Positions 1-9,203 of a DNA stretch of 64,000 bases are shown here, in pieces. The notes under the pieces were generated by a model, which ran no database searches, had not been told where the DNA came from, and saw only the letters and a list, made by a program, of their open reading frames with translations. The position numbers were made by a program, and so were the translations under genes. The DNA is from Rhodoferax sp. (GTDB taxonomy: Bacteria; Pseudomonadota; Gammaproteobacteria; Burkholderiales; Burkholderiaceae_C). Positions within the stretch are counted from its first letter, which is position 1; every line of letters starts with the position of its first letter. Location: positions 682,001 to 746,000 of the forward strand of contig NZ_JADMJN010000002.1 of NCBI RefSeq assembly GCF_018780565.1, given 5' to 3'.

Positions 1-543
1 GCTTCGCCCTGGGTCAGTTACATCGAGTCGGGGCGTGTTGCCCTGGGTGTGCTGGACGGCGGCGCCATGGAGCATCAACTCGGCGTGGTGGAAGGTCCCT
101 GCTGGCTGGAGGCTACCTCGGCGGTTCTCAACCTGCCCCATGTGGTGGATGCGATCGCCGAGACCGAAGTCTGCGTGCGGCAAGTGCCCGTGGCCGAGTT
201 TCGCCGTTCGCTGTCCGAGATGCCTGCTTCTGCCCAACTTGTTTTGCATGATGTGGCCATGGCGCATCGCCAGCAAACCGAGTTGACCGTCAGCCGGCTC
301 GCCAAGGATGCCGAGGCCCGTTGTGCCGAGTGGTTGCTCAGGCATGCCCAAACCGGGGACAAAGGAGTGATGGCGGTCTTGTTGCAACAGCGCAAGCGAA
401 CCATTGCCGCACAGTTGGGCATTGCGCCGGAGACGCTGTCCCGCGTGCTGCGCCATTTGCGCGAGCGCAGCCTGATCAGTGGTACCGGTCGCATGTTGAA
501 CCTGATTGATCCCGGAGGTCTTCGCTCGCTGGCAGGTGTTTAA
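1..543 (+). CDS. Crp/Fnr-family transcriptional regulator, 5' end cut by window
   Basis: The reading frame is open from base 1, so the start lies outside the window; 180 residues are visible. The first ~80 residues look like the end of a cyclic-nucleotide-binding-type beta barrel (YIESGRVALGVLDGG, then an effector-domain tail). A long dimerisation helix follows and a winged helix-turn-helix at about residues 135-165 (KRTIAAQLGIAPETLSRVLRHL), the usual Crp/Fnr recognition helix. No cysteine cluster of the FNR type is visible in the part present, so the signal sensed is unknown. It ends 26 bases before the PAS-GGDEF gene and may be co-transcribed with it. Confidence 0.85.
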   Translation, partial: ASPWVSYIESGRVALGVLDGGAMEHQLGVVEGPCWLEATSAVLNLPHVVDAIAETEVCVRQVPVAEFRRSLSEMPASAQLVLHDVAMAHRQQTELTVSRLAKDAEARCAEWLLRHAQTGDKGVMAVLLQQRKRTIAAQLGIAPETLSRVLRHLRERSLISGTGRMLNLIDPGGLRSLAGV

Positions 544-569
544 GGAGGACACTGCTAGACTCGTCCGTC

Positions 570-1622
570 ATGGATTCCCGCATCATCAGCCTGTTGCAAG
601 GACGGGTTAAAGAGCAATTGCAGGGCGGCACGCCTGCAGCGCAGGGCTGGCCCGACGCACAGGGTGAACTTGGCGAACTGGTCACCCTGCTTCGGGATGT
701 GGCTTTGCTGCATGAAAAGCAGACGCGGTCCCAGCTGGCCATGGTGGACCAGCTGCGAGCGATTCTGGACCACGCCTCCGTAGGCATCGCCATCACCCGC
801 AACGGGCATCTGGAGTTGCTGGGGCAGCACCTCTGTCGTACCCTGGGGTATGCCGAAGGTGAGCTTCTGGGCTGCTCGACCCGCCTGATCCAGGTGTCGG
901 ACCAGGCTTACGAAGAGTTTGGCACCAGGGTGTCCCTTGCTTTCAGGACGCAGGGCTATTTTGATGGTGAGCAGTTGTTGCAGCGAAAGGATGGCAGTTT
1001 TTTCTGGGCCCATATGCTGGCACGCGGCGTGGTTGCCGGTGACGCGGGAGGAGGAACCATCTGGATCGTTGAAGATATATCGGGTGCCAAGGCCGATCGT
1101 GACCGACTGTCCTGGACGGCCACACATGACAGCCTGACCCAGTTGGCCAACCGGCGCGAGTTTGAGTCGCGTCTGTCCCAGGCCATGAGCCAGTTCAATG
1201 GCCGCAGCCTCAGTGTTTTGTATGTGGATCTGGACCGTTTCAAGGCCATCAACGACACCGCAGGTCATGCCGTGGGAGATGAAGTGCTGCGGCAGATTTC
1301 ACGCCTGATGGAATCCCAGGTGCGGGAAAGCGATACTGTGGCCCGCCTGGGTGGTGACGAGTTTGCGGTGTTGCTGCCGGGTTGTTCGCAGGAACGGGCA
1401 CAGCAGCTTGCAGAGCACATGCGGGCCGCCGTGGAAGCCTGGCGCCTGGTGCATGAGGACATGGCCTTCAATGTCGGCGCAAGCATCGGCATTGCTGCGG
1501 TGACCCCGGACCTTCCCGATATGGCGGCCGTGATGCATGCGGCGGACAGCGCGTGTTACGAGGCCAAGCGCAGTGGTCGCAACTGCGTCGTGACGTACGC
1601 TGCGCCCAAGCCGGCGTCCTGA
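570..1622 (+). CDS. PAS-GGDEF diguanylate cyclase
   Basis: This predicted soluble 350-residue protein should make cyclic di-GMP from two GTP. A short N-terminal helical stretch is followed by a PAS domain (about residues 60-180, with the DGSFFWAHM-type core and a terminal IVEDISGAKADRDRL linker). A complete GGDEF domain follows (about 185-345). The active-site motif GGDEF is at residues 261-265, and RESD five residues before it matches the RxxD inhibitory site, so product inhibition is expected. There is no transmembrane segment. It starts 26 bases after the Crp/Fnr gene and ends 3 bases before cutA. The PAS ligand cannot be told from sequence. Confidence 0.92.
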   Translation: MDSRIISLLQGRVKEQLQGGTPAAQGWPDAQGELGELVTLLRDVALLHEKQTRSQLAMVDQLRAILDHASVGIAITRNGHLELLGQHLCRTLGYAEGELLGCSTRLIQVSDQAYEEFGTRVSLAFRTQGYFDGEQLLQRKDGSFFWAHMLARGVVAGDAGGGTIWIVEDISGAKADRDRLSWTATHDSLTQLANRREFESRLSQAMSQFNGRSLSVLYVDLDRFKAINDTAGHAVGDEVLRQISRLMESQVRESDTVARLGGDEFAVLLPGCSQERAQQLAEHMRAAVEAWRLVHEDMAFNVGASIGIAAVTPDLPDMAAVMHAADSACYEAKRSGRNCVVTYAAPKPAS

Positions 1623-1625
1623 CCC

Positions 1626-1934
1626 ATGGCCTATATCGCCGTCGTCACCACGGTTGGCACGCATGCCCAAGCGCAAGCCATGGCGCGAACCCTGGTTGAG
1701 CGCAAGCTGGCCGCGTGCGCACAGCTGACCGACATCGAAAGCTTTTATGTGTGGGATGGTGCTCTCCAGAACGAGCGAGAGTGCCGCATTTTGCTAAAGA
1801 CAAGGGCTGAGTGCTACCCGGCGATTGAGGCCGCCATTCGCGAGTTGCACACCTATGAATTGCCTGCCATTCTTGCCCTGCCCATTGAACATATCTACCC
1901 ACCCTATGCCCAGTGGATCGATGACAACACCTGA
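1626..1934 (+). CDS. cutA: CutA1 divalent-cation tolerance protein
   Basis: At 102 residues it has the normal length for CutA1, a small trimeric ferredoxin-like-fold protein linked to copper and other divalent-metal tolerance, whose molecular role is still debated. Family hallmarks are visible: the N-terminal VVTTVGTHAQAQAMARTLVE stretch, KLAACAQL, the FYVWDG segment, the ILLKTR strand and the HTYELPAI motif near the C terminus. The start follows the previous stop by three bases, suggesting translational coupling with the diguanylate cyclase, though no functional link is known. Confidence 0.93.
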   Translation: MAYIAVVTTVGTHAQAQAMARTLVERKLAACAQLTDIESFYVWDGALQNERECRILLKTRAECYPAIEAAIRELHTYELPAILALPIEHIYPPYAQWIDDNT

Positions 1935-1961
1935 TTCCTGGCAGATTGGGCAAAGGGCAGG

Positions 1962-3272
1962 ATGAGAGCCTACCGTGCTGCCGTGCTTCGTTTTGCCGAC
2001 AATCGGGAGCCACATGATTCGGCAATCCTGGAGCGTGATGGACTGCTGGTGGTCGGGCCAAACGCCGCGGGCGTGCAGGTCGTCCAAGCCGTGGGCCCCT
2101 ACCGGGATCTCAAGGATGCGTTCCCGCATCTGGTTCCGGAGCACCTGCCCGGTCGCATCATTGCGCCGGGCTTCGTGGACCTGCATGTGCACTATCCCCA
2201 GACCGATGTGATGGGGTCGCCAGCCGAGGGCTTGCTGCCATGGCTGGAAAACTACACTTTTCCAGAAGAAAAACGCTTCTCTGCCCCCGAATACTGCGCG
2301 CAGGCAGCTACGTTTTTCATAGCTGAACTGCTGCGCAATGGCGTGACCACGGCACTGACCTTTGCGACCTCACATCCCGAATCGGTCAACGCCTTGTTTG
2401 GCCAGGCCCAGGCGGCCAGCATGCGCCTGATCACCGGCAAGTGTCTGCAGGATCGCCACTCGCCCGACGGCGTGCGCGATGCCACCGAGCAAAGCCTGAT
2501 GGACACCGAGGCGCTGATTCAAAAGTGGCATGGCAGGGGCCGGCTGGGTTACGCGATCACGCCGAGGTTTGCACCGAGCTGCAGTCCTGCACAGTTGCGC
2601 GGCGCCGGCGAACTGGCCGCCAGATACCCTGATGTGTGGATTCAATCGCATGTGGCCGAGAACAAGGACGAGGTCCGGTGGGCCCGCGAGCTGTTTCCCC
2701 AGTCACGCAGCTACCTGGCCACCTACGCAGACTTTGGGCTGATGCGCGAACGCGCCATCTACGCCCACTGCATCCATTTGGACGACGCTGACCGGGCCCT
2801 GATGCGCGACACGGGTGCCGCAGCGGCGGTGTGTCCCGGCAGCAACCTGTTTCTGGGTAGCGGCTTTTTTGACTATGTGGCGGCTGATCGCGCGGGTTTC
2901 AAATACGGTCTGGGCAGCGACGTGGGGGCGGGTACGAGTTTCAGCCCGTTTCACACCATGCGGGCAGCGTACTGCGTGGGGCGGGAGGGGCAAACCAAAG
3001 CTGGTGTCTCGCTGTCGCCGCAGCAACTTTGGTGGCAGCATACGGCGGGTGCGGCGCGCTCACTTGGCCTGGATGGAGCGCTGGGCCGACCGGCCGTGGG
3101 CAATCTTCAGCCGGGTTGCGAGGCCGATTTTGTTGTGCTCAATCCGCAGGCCACGCCCTTGCTCGCGCGGCGCACCGCACGTGCAGCCAGCCTTGACGAA
3201 CTGCTGTTTGCGATGATTGTGCTGGGCGATGACCGGCTGGTTGAAAAAACTGTGATTTCTCAAGCCTTTTAA
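1962..3272 (+). CDS. guaD: Guanine deaminase
   Basis: This 436-residue amidohydrolase converts guanine to xanthine and ammonia in purine salvage. The metal-binding HxH is in PGFVDLHVHYPQTDVMG (about residues 65-82). SHVAENKDEV (around residue 229) and the late GLGSDVGAGTSFS are guanine-deaminase signatures that separate it from atrazine/cytosine deaminase relatives. Length matches the family (~430-450). It follows cutA by 27 bases on the same strand. No xanthine dehydrogenase or purine permease genes are beside it in the window, so it appears to act as a stand-alone salvage gene. Confidence 0.95.
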   Translation: MRAYRAAVLRFADNREPHDSAILERDGLLVVGPNAAGVQVVQAVGPYRDLKDAFPHLVPEHLPGRIIAPGFVDLHVHYPQTDVMGSPAEGLLPWLENYTFPEEKRFSAPEYCAQAATFFIAELLRNGVTTALTFATSHPESVNALFGQAQAASMRLITGKCLQDRHSPDGVRDATEQSLMDTEALIQKWHGRGRLGYAITPRFAPSCSPAQLRGAGELAARYPDVWIQSHVAENKDEVRWARELFPQSRSYLATYADFGLMRERAIYAHCIHLDDADRALMRDTGAAAAVCPGSNLFLGSGFFDYVAADRAGFKYGLGSDVGAGTSFSPFHTMRAAYCVGREGQTKAGVSLSPQQLWWQHTAGAARSLGLDGALGRPAVGNLQPGCEADFVVLNPQATPLLARRTARAASLDELLFAMIVLGDDRLVEKTVISQAF

Positions 3273-3301
3273 GGCTCTGGCCCTTGTCGATATTACCTCA
3301 T

Positions 3302-3329
3302 AAGCTACTAAATAGATAGCGCTTTCAAG
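3302..3329. repeat. AT-rich GCTA/TAGC interspersed patch between guaD and dcd
   Basis: This 28-base AT-rich stretch (AAGCTACTAAATAGATAGCG core) lies in the 91-base gap between guaD and dcd. Similar patches with GCTAT/ATAGC half-sites occur near 6696, 14334, 15320, 35860 and 54020 in this window, some inside genes. Similar sequences are, from memory, frequent in Comamonadaceae genomes; function unknown. Confidence 0.45.
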
Positions 3330-3363
3330 TTTACAATCGGCCCAACTCAGGAGCCACCTTCCC

Positions 3364-3930
3364 ATGACTATCAAAAGTGACAAATGGATTCGCCGCATGG
3401 CCGAGTCCACCGGCATGATCGAGCCCTTCGAGCCCGGCCAGATTCGCGAGCGCGATGGCAACAAGATCATCAGCTACGGCACCAGCAGTTACGGCTACGA
3501 CATCCGCTGTGCGCCCGAGTTCAAGGTGTTCACCAACATCCACAGCACGGTGGTGGACCCGAAGAACTTTGACGAGAAAAGCTTTGTGGATTTTCATGGC
3601 GACAGTTGCATCATCCCGCCCAACAGCTTTGCTCTGGCCCGCACCATGGAGTACTTCCGCATTCCGCGCAATGTGCTGACCATCTGTCTGGGCAAGAGTA
3701 CTTATGCGCGCTGCGGCATCATCGTCAATGTCACCCCGTTCGAGCCCGAGTGGGAGGGCTATGTGACCCTGGAGTTCAGCAACACCACCCCGCTGCCGGC
3801 CAAGATTTATGCGGGCGAGGGCTGTGCGCAAGTGCTGTTCTTCGAAAGCGACGAGGTGTGTGAAACCTCCTACAAGGACCGGGGCGGCAAGTACCAGGGC
3901 CAGCGTGGGGTGACCCTGCCCAAGGCCTGA
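3364..3930 (+). CDS. dcd: dCTP deaminase
   Basis: This enzyme deaminates dCTP to dUTP, feeding dUMP to thymidylate synthesis. The protein has 188 residues, the usual length. The nucleotide-binding signature SSYGYDIR (residues 40-47) and the catalytic region [18 protein letters not shown] (the Glu in TLEFSN is the family's general base) are intact. GKSTYARCG is the conserved trimer-interface segment. The start is preceded by AGGAG at 3350-3354 (CAGGAGCCACC). It is followed 19 bases later by the enoyl-CoA hydratase gene. Confidence 0.97.
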   Translation: MTIKSDKWIRRMAESTGMIEPFEPGQIRERDGNKIISYGTSSYGYDIRCAPEFKVFTNIHSTVVDPKNFDEKSFVDFHGDSCIIPPNSFALARTMEYFRIPRNVLTICLGKSTYARCGIIVNVTPFEPEWEGYVTLEFSNTTPLPAKIYAGEGCAQVLFFESDEVCETSYKDRGGKYQGQRGVTLPKA

Positions 3931-3949
3931 TTCTTGTTTATGGCTTGAT

Positions 3950-4744
3950 ATGACGATGCCCGCTGACTTTGCGCCAAGTTGCCTGAAGGTGCAGATACAA
4001 GGTGCTCTGGGCAGGCTCACCCTGTCCCGCCCTCAGCGTTTGAACGCGTTGTCGCCGCAGACCCTGTCCGAGTTGATCGCAGCGGCGCACTGGTTCGATG
4101 CGCAGCCTGAGGTGAAAGTGGTGCTGCTGCAGGGCGAGGGCCGGGCATTTTGCGCCGGCTTTGATCTGACAGCGTTTGGCAGCGCCGCCAGTGATGCCTC
4201 ACCGCATGCGCAGGCCGATCAGGGTCGCCAGGTGCTGGAGGCGATTGAAGGCATGCGGGCTGTCACCGTGTGTGCGTTGCAAGGTCACGTGGTTGGGGGC
4301 GGGCTGTTGCTGGCGCTTGCCTGTGACCTGCGCTACGCCGCCATGGACGCCGTGTTTTCCATTCCCGAAGTTGATCTGGGTATTCCGTTGGCCTGGGGTG
4401 GTATCCCGCGTCTGGTGCGTGAACTCGGCCCGGCGTTGACGCGTGAACTGGTGCTGACCTGCCGGCCCTTTGGCGCGGCAGAAGCGTTGGCGTGGCGTTT
4501 CGTCAACCGTGTAGTGGCTGCAGATGGGCTGGCGGGAGAAGCGCTCGCTGTTGCCCAGCAGCTTGCCGCGCGTCCTGCCTTGCTGCTGCAGATGACCAAG
4601 ACCCGTGTGGCACGCGCCAGCGAGAGTTTGACGAGTACGACTGACGCCGAAGGCGATGCTGCCATGTTGCTGCAGGCCCTGACAGATGCCGAGTGCCGCG
4701 ACAGCGCGCAAAGCTATCTGCAGAGTCGTCGCAAGCCTGGGTAG
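3950..4744 (+). CDS. Enoyl-CoA hydratase/isomerase family protein
   Basis: This 264-residue crotonase-fold protein should hydrate or isomerise a CoA-thioester double bond. The two oxyanion-hole segments are present: GRAFCAGFDLTAFG (around residue 65) and LQGHVVGGGLLLALACDLRYA (around residue 110). FSIPEVDLGIPLAWGGIPRLVRELG carries the glutamate used by hydratases. The exact substrate cannot be read. It sits alone between dcd and a convergent gene, so the context gives no pathway. The C terminus ends with a helix rich in Q, R and K, as usual. Confidence 0.85.
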   Translation: MTMPADFAPSCLKVQIQGALGRLTLSRPQRLNALSPQTLSELIAAAHWFDAQPEVKVVLLQGEGRAFCAGFDLTAFGSAASDASPHAQADQGRQVLEAIEGMRAVTVCALQGHVVGGGLLLALACDLRYAAMDAVFSIPEVDLGIPLAWGGIPRLVRELGPALTRELVLTCRPFGAAEALAWRFVNRVVAADGLAGEALAVAQQLAARPALLLQMTKTRVARASESLTSTTDAEGDAAMLLQALTDAECRDSAQSYLQSRRKPG

Positions 4745-4768
4745 AACTGGCTCGCCGGGTCGGCGATG

Positions 4769-5716
4769 TCACGCCCGTGAGGGTTTTGCGATCCGCAGGG
4801 CCGTTCGCGCCGCCGCCAGATCCCACCCCGCCCAGCCGCAACTTTTGAAAAGAACAGGTCCCTTGCTCGGGACTGGCGCAGAGCGCAGCACCGCACGCAG
4901 CGTGTCGAAATCGCTCACCGGAAGGCCCGCCTGCAGCAGGTCACCGGCTTCATGGCACGCGTCGGCTGTGTCCACGATCACAGTGCCATGGGCGGCAAAG
5001 TGCTGGCAGAACGAGGGACTGAGCTCCACCATGCTCGGGGTGAACGCGCCCACAGCGGCCAGGAAAGTGTCTGCCCTGGGCAGCTTGCGCAGCACCACCG
5101 CCTGGGCTGGTGTGCAGGTGACGACCAGCGGACAGTAGGCGAGTGCGTCGTCCGGGTCGGACACAAGAGTCGCCTTCACACCCAGGCTCTTGGCATGTTC
5201 CATCAGCAGGCGCGCACTGGCCTCGCTACGCGAGGCAATCATCACCTCCTTCAGTCCCAGGCCCTGCGCAAACGCGTCCAGATGGGCTTTGCCCTGCGCG
5301 CCGGCGCCCACAATCAGAAGCGGACCCTCGCGGTTGGGTGCCAGCCGCTGGGCGGCCAGCAGCGACACGGCAGCGGTACGCCGTGCAGTCACGGTGGGGC
5401 CATCCAGTATCAGATGACGCTGCCCGGTGGCAATGTCAAACACCACCACGTCGCCCTGAATGGTGGCGCGGCCGCTGCCGGCGTTCGCTGGGGTGAAGGT
5501 GATCAGCTTGGTGATGGCAATCCGGCGGTCCAGCGCCGGCATGACAAACAGACTGCCACCCCCGGGCAGTGCCTGCACCAGCCGGGGCGGTACCTGCACC
5601 GCATCGTCTTGCAGCACACTGGCAATTTCTTCGGCCAAAGCCGGGTAGGGCAATAGCGCGGCGGTGGCATCAGGATCGAGCAATGGGTTCATCATCGGGT
5701 GTGCGGGCTGTAACAT
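4769..5716 (-). CDS. Ornithine cyclodeaminase/mu-crystallin family (likely cyclic ketimine reductase)
   Basis: This 315-residue protein has the ornithine cyclodeaminase/mu-crystallin fold. The NAD(P)-binding Rossmann motif [16 protein letters not shown] lies in the middle, and the substrate lysine region is ITKLITFTP. Proteins of this length in Burkholderiales are often annotated delta1-pyrroline/piperideine-2-carboxylate reductase. The cyclodeaminase-specific residues cannot be confirmed by eye, so I leave the substrate open. The start could be ATG at 5716 or the ATG pair at 5692/5695; neither has a strong ribosome site. It converges with the hydratase gene (24-base gap) and diverges from the metallopeptidase gene. 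Confidence 0.85.
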   Translation of the reverse strand: MLQPAHPMMNPLLDPDATAALLPYPALAEEIASVLQDDAVQVPPRLVQALPGGGSLFVMPALDRRIAITKLITFTPANAGSGRATIQGDVVVFDIATGQRHLILDGPTVTARRTAAVSLLAAQRLAPNREGPLLIVGAGAQGKAHLDAFAQGLGLKEVMIASRSEASARLLMEHAKSLGVKATLVSDPDDALAYCPLVVTCTPAQAVVLRKLPRADTFLAAVGAFTPSMVELSPSFCQHFAAHGTVIVDTADACHEAGDLLQAGLPVSDFDTLRAVLRSAPVPSKGPVLFKSCGWAGWDLAAARTALRIAKPSRA

Positions 5717-5773
5717 CAGCCCAATTTACCGCACATTCAGTTGGCGGCAGAACGGCTCACCAGGAGTAGCGCC

Positions 5774-6649
5774 ATGAAATGGGAAGGCAATCGCGAGTCG
5801 GACAATGTGGAAGACCGTCGGGATGACGGCGGTCCATCGGGTGGTGGGGGCTTTGGCGGGCGAGGCATTGGGATCGGGTCGATCGTCATTGCGCTGGTGG
5901 CATCCTACTTTCTGGGTGTCAACCCGATGACGGTGCTCAGCCTGCTCAGTGGCGGCAGCCCGGCGCCGCAAACCCAGCAGGTGACGGCGCACAAACCTCC
6001 GGCGGATGATCGCATGGCCAAGTTTGTGTCTACCGTGCTGGCAGACACGGAGGATGTCTGGACAGACGTCTTCAGCAAGGCCGGCGCCACCTACAAAGAG
6101 CCCAAGCTGGTCCTGTTCAGGGGTTCAACGCCCACGTCTTGTGGACAAGGCCAGGCGGCGATGGGTCCGTTTTATTGCCCCGGTGATCAAAAGGTTTACA
6201 TCGACCTGGGTTTTTACGAAACGCTGAAGAACCGGCTCGGGGCACCGGGCGACTTTGCCCAGGCCTATGTGATTGCCCACGAGGTGGGTCACCATGTACA
6301 AAACCTGCTGGGTATCAGCGCCAAGATGGAGCAGATGCGGGGGCGCGTCAGCTCGTCTGAGTACAACGCCCTGAGTGTGCGACTTGAGTTGCAGGCCGAC
6401 TGCTTTGCCGGTGTGTGGGCTCATCATGCGCAAGCAGCGCGGCAATTGCTGGAGCAGGGCGATGTGGAGGAGGCCATGAACGCGGCAGCCAGGATTGGCG
6501 ACGATGCGTTGCAGAAGTCCGCTGGAGGGTCCGTGGTGCCCGAAAGCTTCACCCATGGCACCAGCGCGCAACGTCAGCGTTGGTTCGATGCCGGGCTAAA
6601 AAATGGCAAGGTCAAGGGCTGCGACACGTTTTCTGCCCGCCAATTGTGA
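5774..6649 (+). CDS. ypfJ: YpfJ-type neutral zinc metallopeptidase
   Basis: This 291-residue protein begins [16 protein letters not shown], the stereotyped N terminus of the YpfJ/zinc-metallopeptidase family, which is why this start is preferred over upstream frames. A single hydrophobic segment (about residues 38-60, after a glycine-rich patch) anchors it to the inner membrane. The catalytic motif HEVGHH lies near residue 169, and the following [15 protein letters not shown] supplies the third zinc ligand region. The physiological substrate is unknown. GGAG precedes the start by about 10 bases (CAGGAGTAGCGCC). Confidence 0.93.
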   Translation: MKWEGNRESDNVEDRRDDGGPSGGGGFGGRGIGIGSIVIALVASYFLGVNPMTVLSLLSGGSPAPQTQQVTAHKPPADDRMAKFVSTVLADTEDVWTDVFSKAGATYKEPKLVLFRGSTPTSCGQGQAAMGPFYCPGDQKVYIDLGFYETLKNRLGAPGDFAQAYVIAHEVGHHVQNLLGISAKMEQMRGRVSSSEYNALSVRLELQADCFAGVWAHHAQAARQLLEQGDVEEAMNAAARIGDDALQKSAGGSVVPESFTHGTSAQRQRWFDAGLKNGKVKGCDTFSARQL

Positions 6650-6670
6650 TATATGAGGGATAATAGGGGT

Positions 6671-6720
6671 TTGCCCCAGTCCTTGGGGCGCAATCAGCTA
6701 TCGAATGGATAGCATTTGAC
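6671..6720 (+). promoter_or_regulatory. Leader of rhlE: hairpin plus interspersed ATAGC patch
   Basis: The 82-base gap before rhlE contains a GC hairpin (TTGCCCCAGTCCTTGGGGCG, stem GCCCCA/TGGGGC) with no T tract, followed by AGCTATCGAATGGATAGC, an imperfect inverted repeat of the AT-rich family seen elsewhere in the window. The hairpin could end ypfJ transcription inefficiently or structure the rhlE leader; DEAD-box helicase genes are often controlled through their leaders. This is an inference from base pairing only. Confidence 0.35.
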
Positions 6721-6731
6721 CGTGGGCTTGA

Positions 6732-8264
6732 ATGACCGATTTGAATTCTGATCAGAGCACTGATCTGACCCCTGAGACCTTGCCAATGGCCTTTGCCCAG
6801 TTGCAACTGGCCGCACCCTTGGCCCGTGCCGTGGCCGACATGGGCTACGAGTCCATGACGCCCATCCAGGCGCAGGCGATTCCGGTCGTGTTGCAGGGCC
6901 GCGATGTCATGGGCGCCGCCCAGACCGGCACCGGCAAGACGGCGGCTTTCTCGCTGCCCTTGCTGCAACGCATGCTCAAGCACGAGAACAGTTCTACTTC
7001 TCCCGCACGCCATCCGGTGCGGGCGTTGGTACTGTTGCCCACCCGGGAACTGGCTGACCAGGTGGCGCAGGCCATCAAGTCCTATGCCAAGCACACGCAG
7101 TTGCGCAGCACGGTGGTGTTTGGCGGCATGGACATGAAGCCCCAGACCATCGAGCTGAAAAAAGGCGTTGAAATTCTGGTGGCTACACCCGGACGTCTGC
7201 TGGACCATATCGAAGCCAAGAATGCGGTACTCAATCAGGTGGAGTATGTGGTGCTGGACGAAGCCGACCGCATGCTGGACATCGGTTTCCTGCCCGATTT
7301 GCAGCGCATCCTGAGCTACCTGCCCAAGCAGCGCACTACGCTGTTGTTCTCGGCCACGTTCTCGCCCGAGATCAAGCGTCTGGCCAGCAGCTACCTGCAA
7401 GACCCGGTGACGATTGAGGTGGCGCGCTCCAATGCCACGGCCTCTACTGTGGAGCAGCACTTCTACAGTGTGGGCGACGACGACAAGCGTCATGCACTGC
7501 ACCAGATTCTGAAACAGCGCGGCATGAAGCAGGCTTTTGTGTTTGTGAACAGCAAGTTGGGCTGTGCCCGCTTGGCTCGTTCGCTGGAGCGTGAAGGCCT
7601 CAAAACCACGGCCCTGCATGGCGACAAGAGCCAGGACGAGCGCCTCAAGGCGCTCGACGCGTTCAAAAAAGGCGAGGTGGATTTGCTGGTGTGTACCGAC
7701 GTGGCCGCGCGCGGCCTGGACATCAAGGATGTGCCGGCGGTGTTCAACTTTGACGTGCCCTTCAATGCCGAAGACTACGTGCACCGCATTGGCCGCACCG
7801 GTCGCGCGGGTGCCGCAGGTCTGGCGGTCACGTTTGTGTCCAAGAGCGACGCGCGGCTGGTGGGCGACATTGAAAAGCTCATCAAGACCAAGATCGAGCT
7901 GGAAGCGGTGGAGTTTGAAGAAGACCAGCCAGACATCCGCAAGCAGGGTCGCATCAACGACGGCCGTCGCATGTACGCTGAAGGCGCGCAGGACGATTCC
8001 CGCCAGGGGCGTCACCGCACGGGACCCATGCATGACGTAGCCCATGAAGGGCAGTTTGCCCGGCAAGACCGTCCGCCACGCCGTGATTTTTCACGTCCGG
8101 CGCCAGCACCACGTGACCCGTTTTTTGACAAGCCTTACGAGGCGGCACCTGTGGCTGAAACAGCGCCATCCTGGGAAGCCACGGCCACCAAGCACGGTGC
8201 GCGCAGCATTTCCGCCAACATCAAGCCCAAGCGCCGCGTGGCGGCTTTGTTTAAATCCGAGTGA
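6732..8264 (+). CDS. rhlE: DEAD-box ATP-dependent RNA helicase RhlE
   Basis: This 510-residue helicase is expected to remodel RNA in ribosome assembly and mRNA decay. All core motifs are present in order: Q motif GYESMTPIQAQAIP, motif I AQTGTGKT, PTRELADQ, DEAD in VLDEADRMLDIGF, SAT in LLFSATFSPE, and the C-domain motifs DVAARGLDIKDVP and HRIGRTGRAG. The helicase core ends near residue 385. The rest is a polar, Arg-rich, low-complexity tail ending in ISANIKPKRRVAALFKSE, typical of RhlE-type proteins in betaproteobacteria. Confidence 0.95.
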   Translation: MTDLNSDQSTDLTPETLPMAFAQLQLAAPLARAVADMGYESMTPIQAQAIPVVLQGRDVMGAAQTGTGKTAAFSLPLLQRMLKHENSSTSPARHPVRALVLLPTRELADQVAQAIKSYAKHTQLRSTVVFGGMDMKPQTIELKKGVEILVATPGRLLDHIEAKNAVLNQVEYVVLDEADRMLDIGFLPDLQRILSYLPKQRTTLLFSATFSPEIKRLASSYLQDPVTIEVARSNATASTVEQHFYSVGDDDKRHALHQILKQRGMKQAFVFVNSKLGCARLARSLEREGLKTTALHGDKSQDERLKALDAFKKGEVDLLVCTDVAARGLDIKDVPAVFNFDVPFNAEDYVHRIGRTGRAGAAGLAVTFVSKSDARLVGDIEKLIKTKIELEAVEFEEDQPDIRKQGRINDGRRMYAEGAQDDSRQGRHRTGPMHDVAHEGQFARQDRPPRRDFSRPAPAPRDPFFDKPYEAAPVAETAPSWEATATKHGARSISANIKPKRRVAALFKSE

Positions 8265-8285
8265 CCGCACTGGCCCGGTGAGATC

Positions 8286-8325
8286 GACTCGGCGTTTTGC
8301 CGGGACCTGCCGGATCGAGTCTTTT
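8286..8325 (+). terminator. Rho-independent-like terminator after rhlE
   Basis: GACTCG (8286-8291) pairs with CGAGTC (8316-8321), with inner GGC/GCC pairing, and is followed by TTTT. It sits 22 bases after the rhlE stop, at the convergence with apaH. Confidence 0.6.
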
Positions 8326-9179
8326 CATCCAGGTTTTTGGGCCTGCTCGCACTCCACCTGAATCAGCTCCTGCGCGGGCGTCTTCCCTCCCCCTTGTCCC
8401 TGCAGGCGCACCGCGCTGAGGCAGCCCCCCCAGACGCAGCCGGTGTCCAGCGACAGCACGTCGCTGCGGTCAAGCCATCCCAAGGTTGACCAATGCCCAA
8501 ACGCCACGGTGACACTGGCGGTTTGACGCCCCGGTACTTCAAACCAGGGCATGTAGCCAGGGGGCGTGGCGCCGGCACCTTCCTTGGTGATGAACTCCAT
8601 CTGTCCCTGTGCATCGCAAAACCGCAGCCGTGTGAGGGCGTTCACGATCACGCGCAACCGGGCGTTGCCGGCCAGTGCGTCGCTCCAGAAAGTCGGTTCG
8701 TCGCCATACATGTCGTGCAGGAACTCGCCCAGCGACGGACCGCGCAACACGGTTTCAACCTCGCGCGCAAGCGCTATGGTTTGAACGGCCGACCACGCAG
8801 GCAGCACGCCGGCATGGACCATCAATACTTCATGCCCGTCGATGTTTTCCAGGATCGCCATGCGCTGGTGCTTCAACCAGTCCAGCATGGACTGGCGGTC
8901 GGGTGCATCCAAAATCCCGCTCAATGTGTCTTTGCGGTGGGGCTTGCGCACCCCTGCCGCAATGGCCAGCAGGTTCAGGTCGTGGTTGCCCAGCACGCAT
9001 TGCACCGACGTCCCCATCGCCATCAGACGGCGCAGCACGCCGGCAGAGTCCGGTCCGCGGTTGACCAGATCACCCAGAAAATAGAGTGTGTCGCGGCTGG
9101 CCGAAAAGGAAATTTTGTCCAGCAGACGCTGCAATGCGCTGTCGCAGCCTTGTACGTCGCCAATAAGGTAGAGTGCCAT
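8325..9179 (-). CDS. apaH: Symmetrical bis(5'-nucleosyl)-tetraphosphatase
   Basis: ApaH hydrolyses Ap4A to two ADP and also removes Np4 caps from RNA. The 284-residue protein carries the metallophosphoesterase motifs GDVQGC (start, residues 7-12), GDLVNRGPDS and GNHDLNLL, and a late GHWSTLG. The start MALYLIGDVQG at 9179 is chosen because the phosphoesterase motif must lie at the very N terminus; a longer in-frame extension upstream is not family-like. It diverges from the CBS/CorC gene with a 24-base gap and runs toward the rhlE terminator. Confidence 0.95.
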   Translation of the reverse strand: MALYLIGDVQGCDSALQRLLDKISFSASRDTLYFLGDLVNRGPDSAGVLRRLMAMGTSVQCVLGNHDLNLLAIAAGVRKPHRKDTLSGILDAPDRQSMLDWLKHQRMAILENIDGHEVLMVHAGVLPAWSAVQTIALAREVETVLRGPSLGEFLHDMYGDEPTFWSDALAGNARLRVIVNALTRLRFCDAQGQMEFITKEGAGATPPGYMPWFEVPGRQTASVTVAFGHWSTLGWLDRSDVLSLDTGCVWGGCLSAVRLQGQGGGKTPAQELIQVECEQAQKPG

Positions 9180-9203
9180 GGTGTTTATTTTCGCTTGTGA
9201 TCC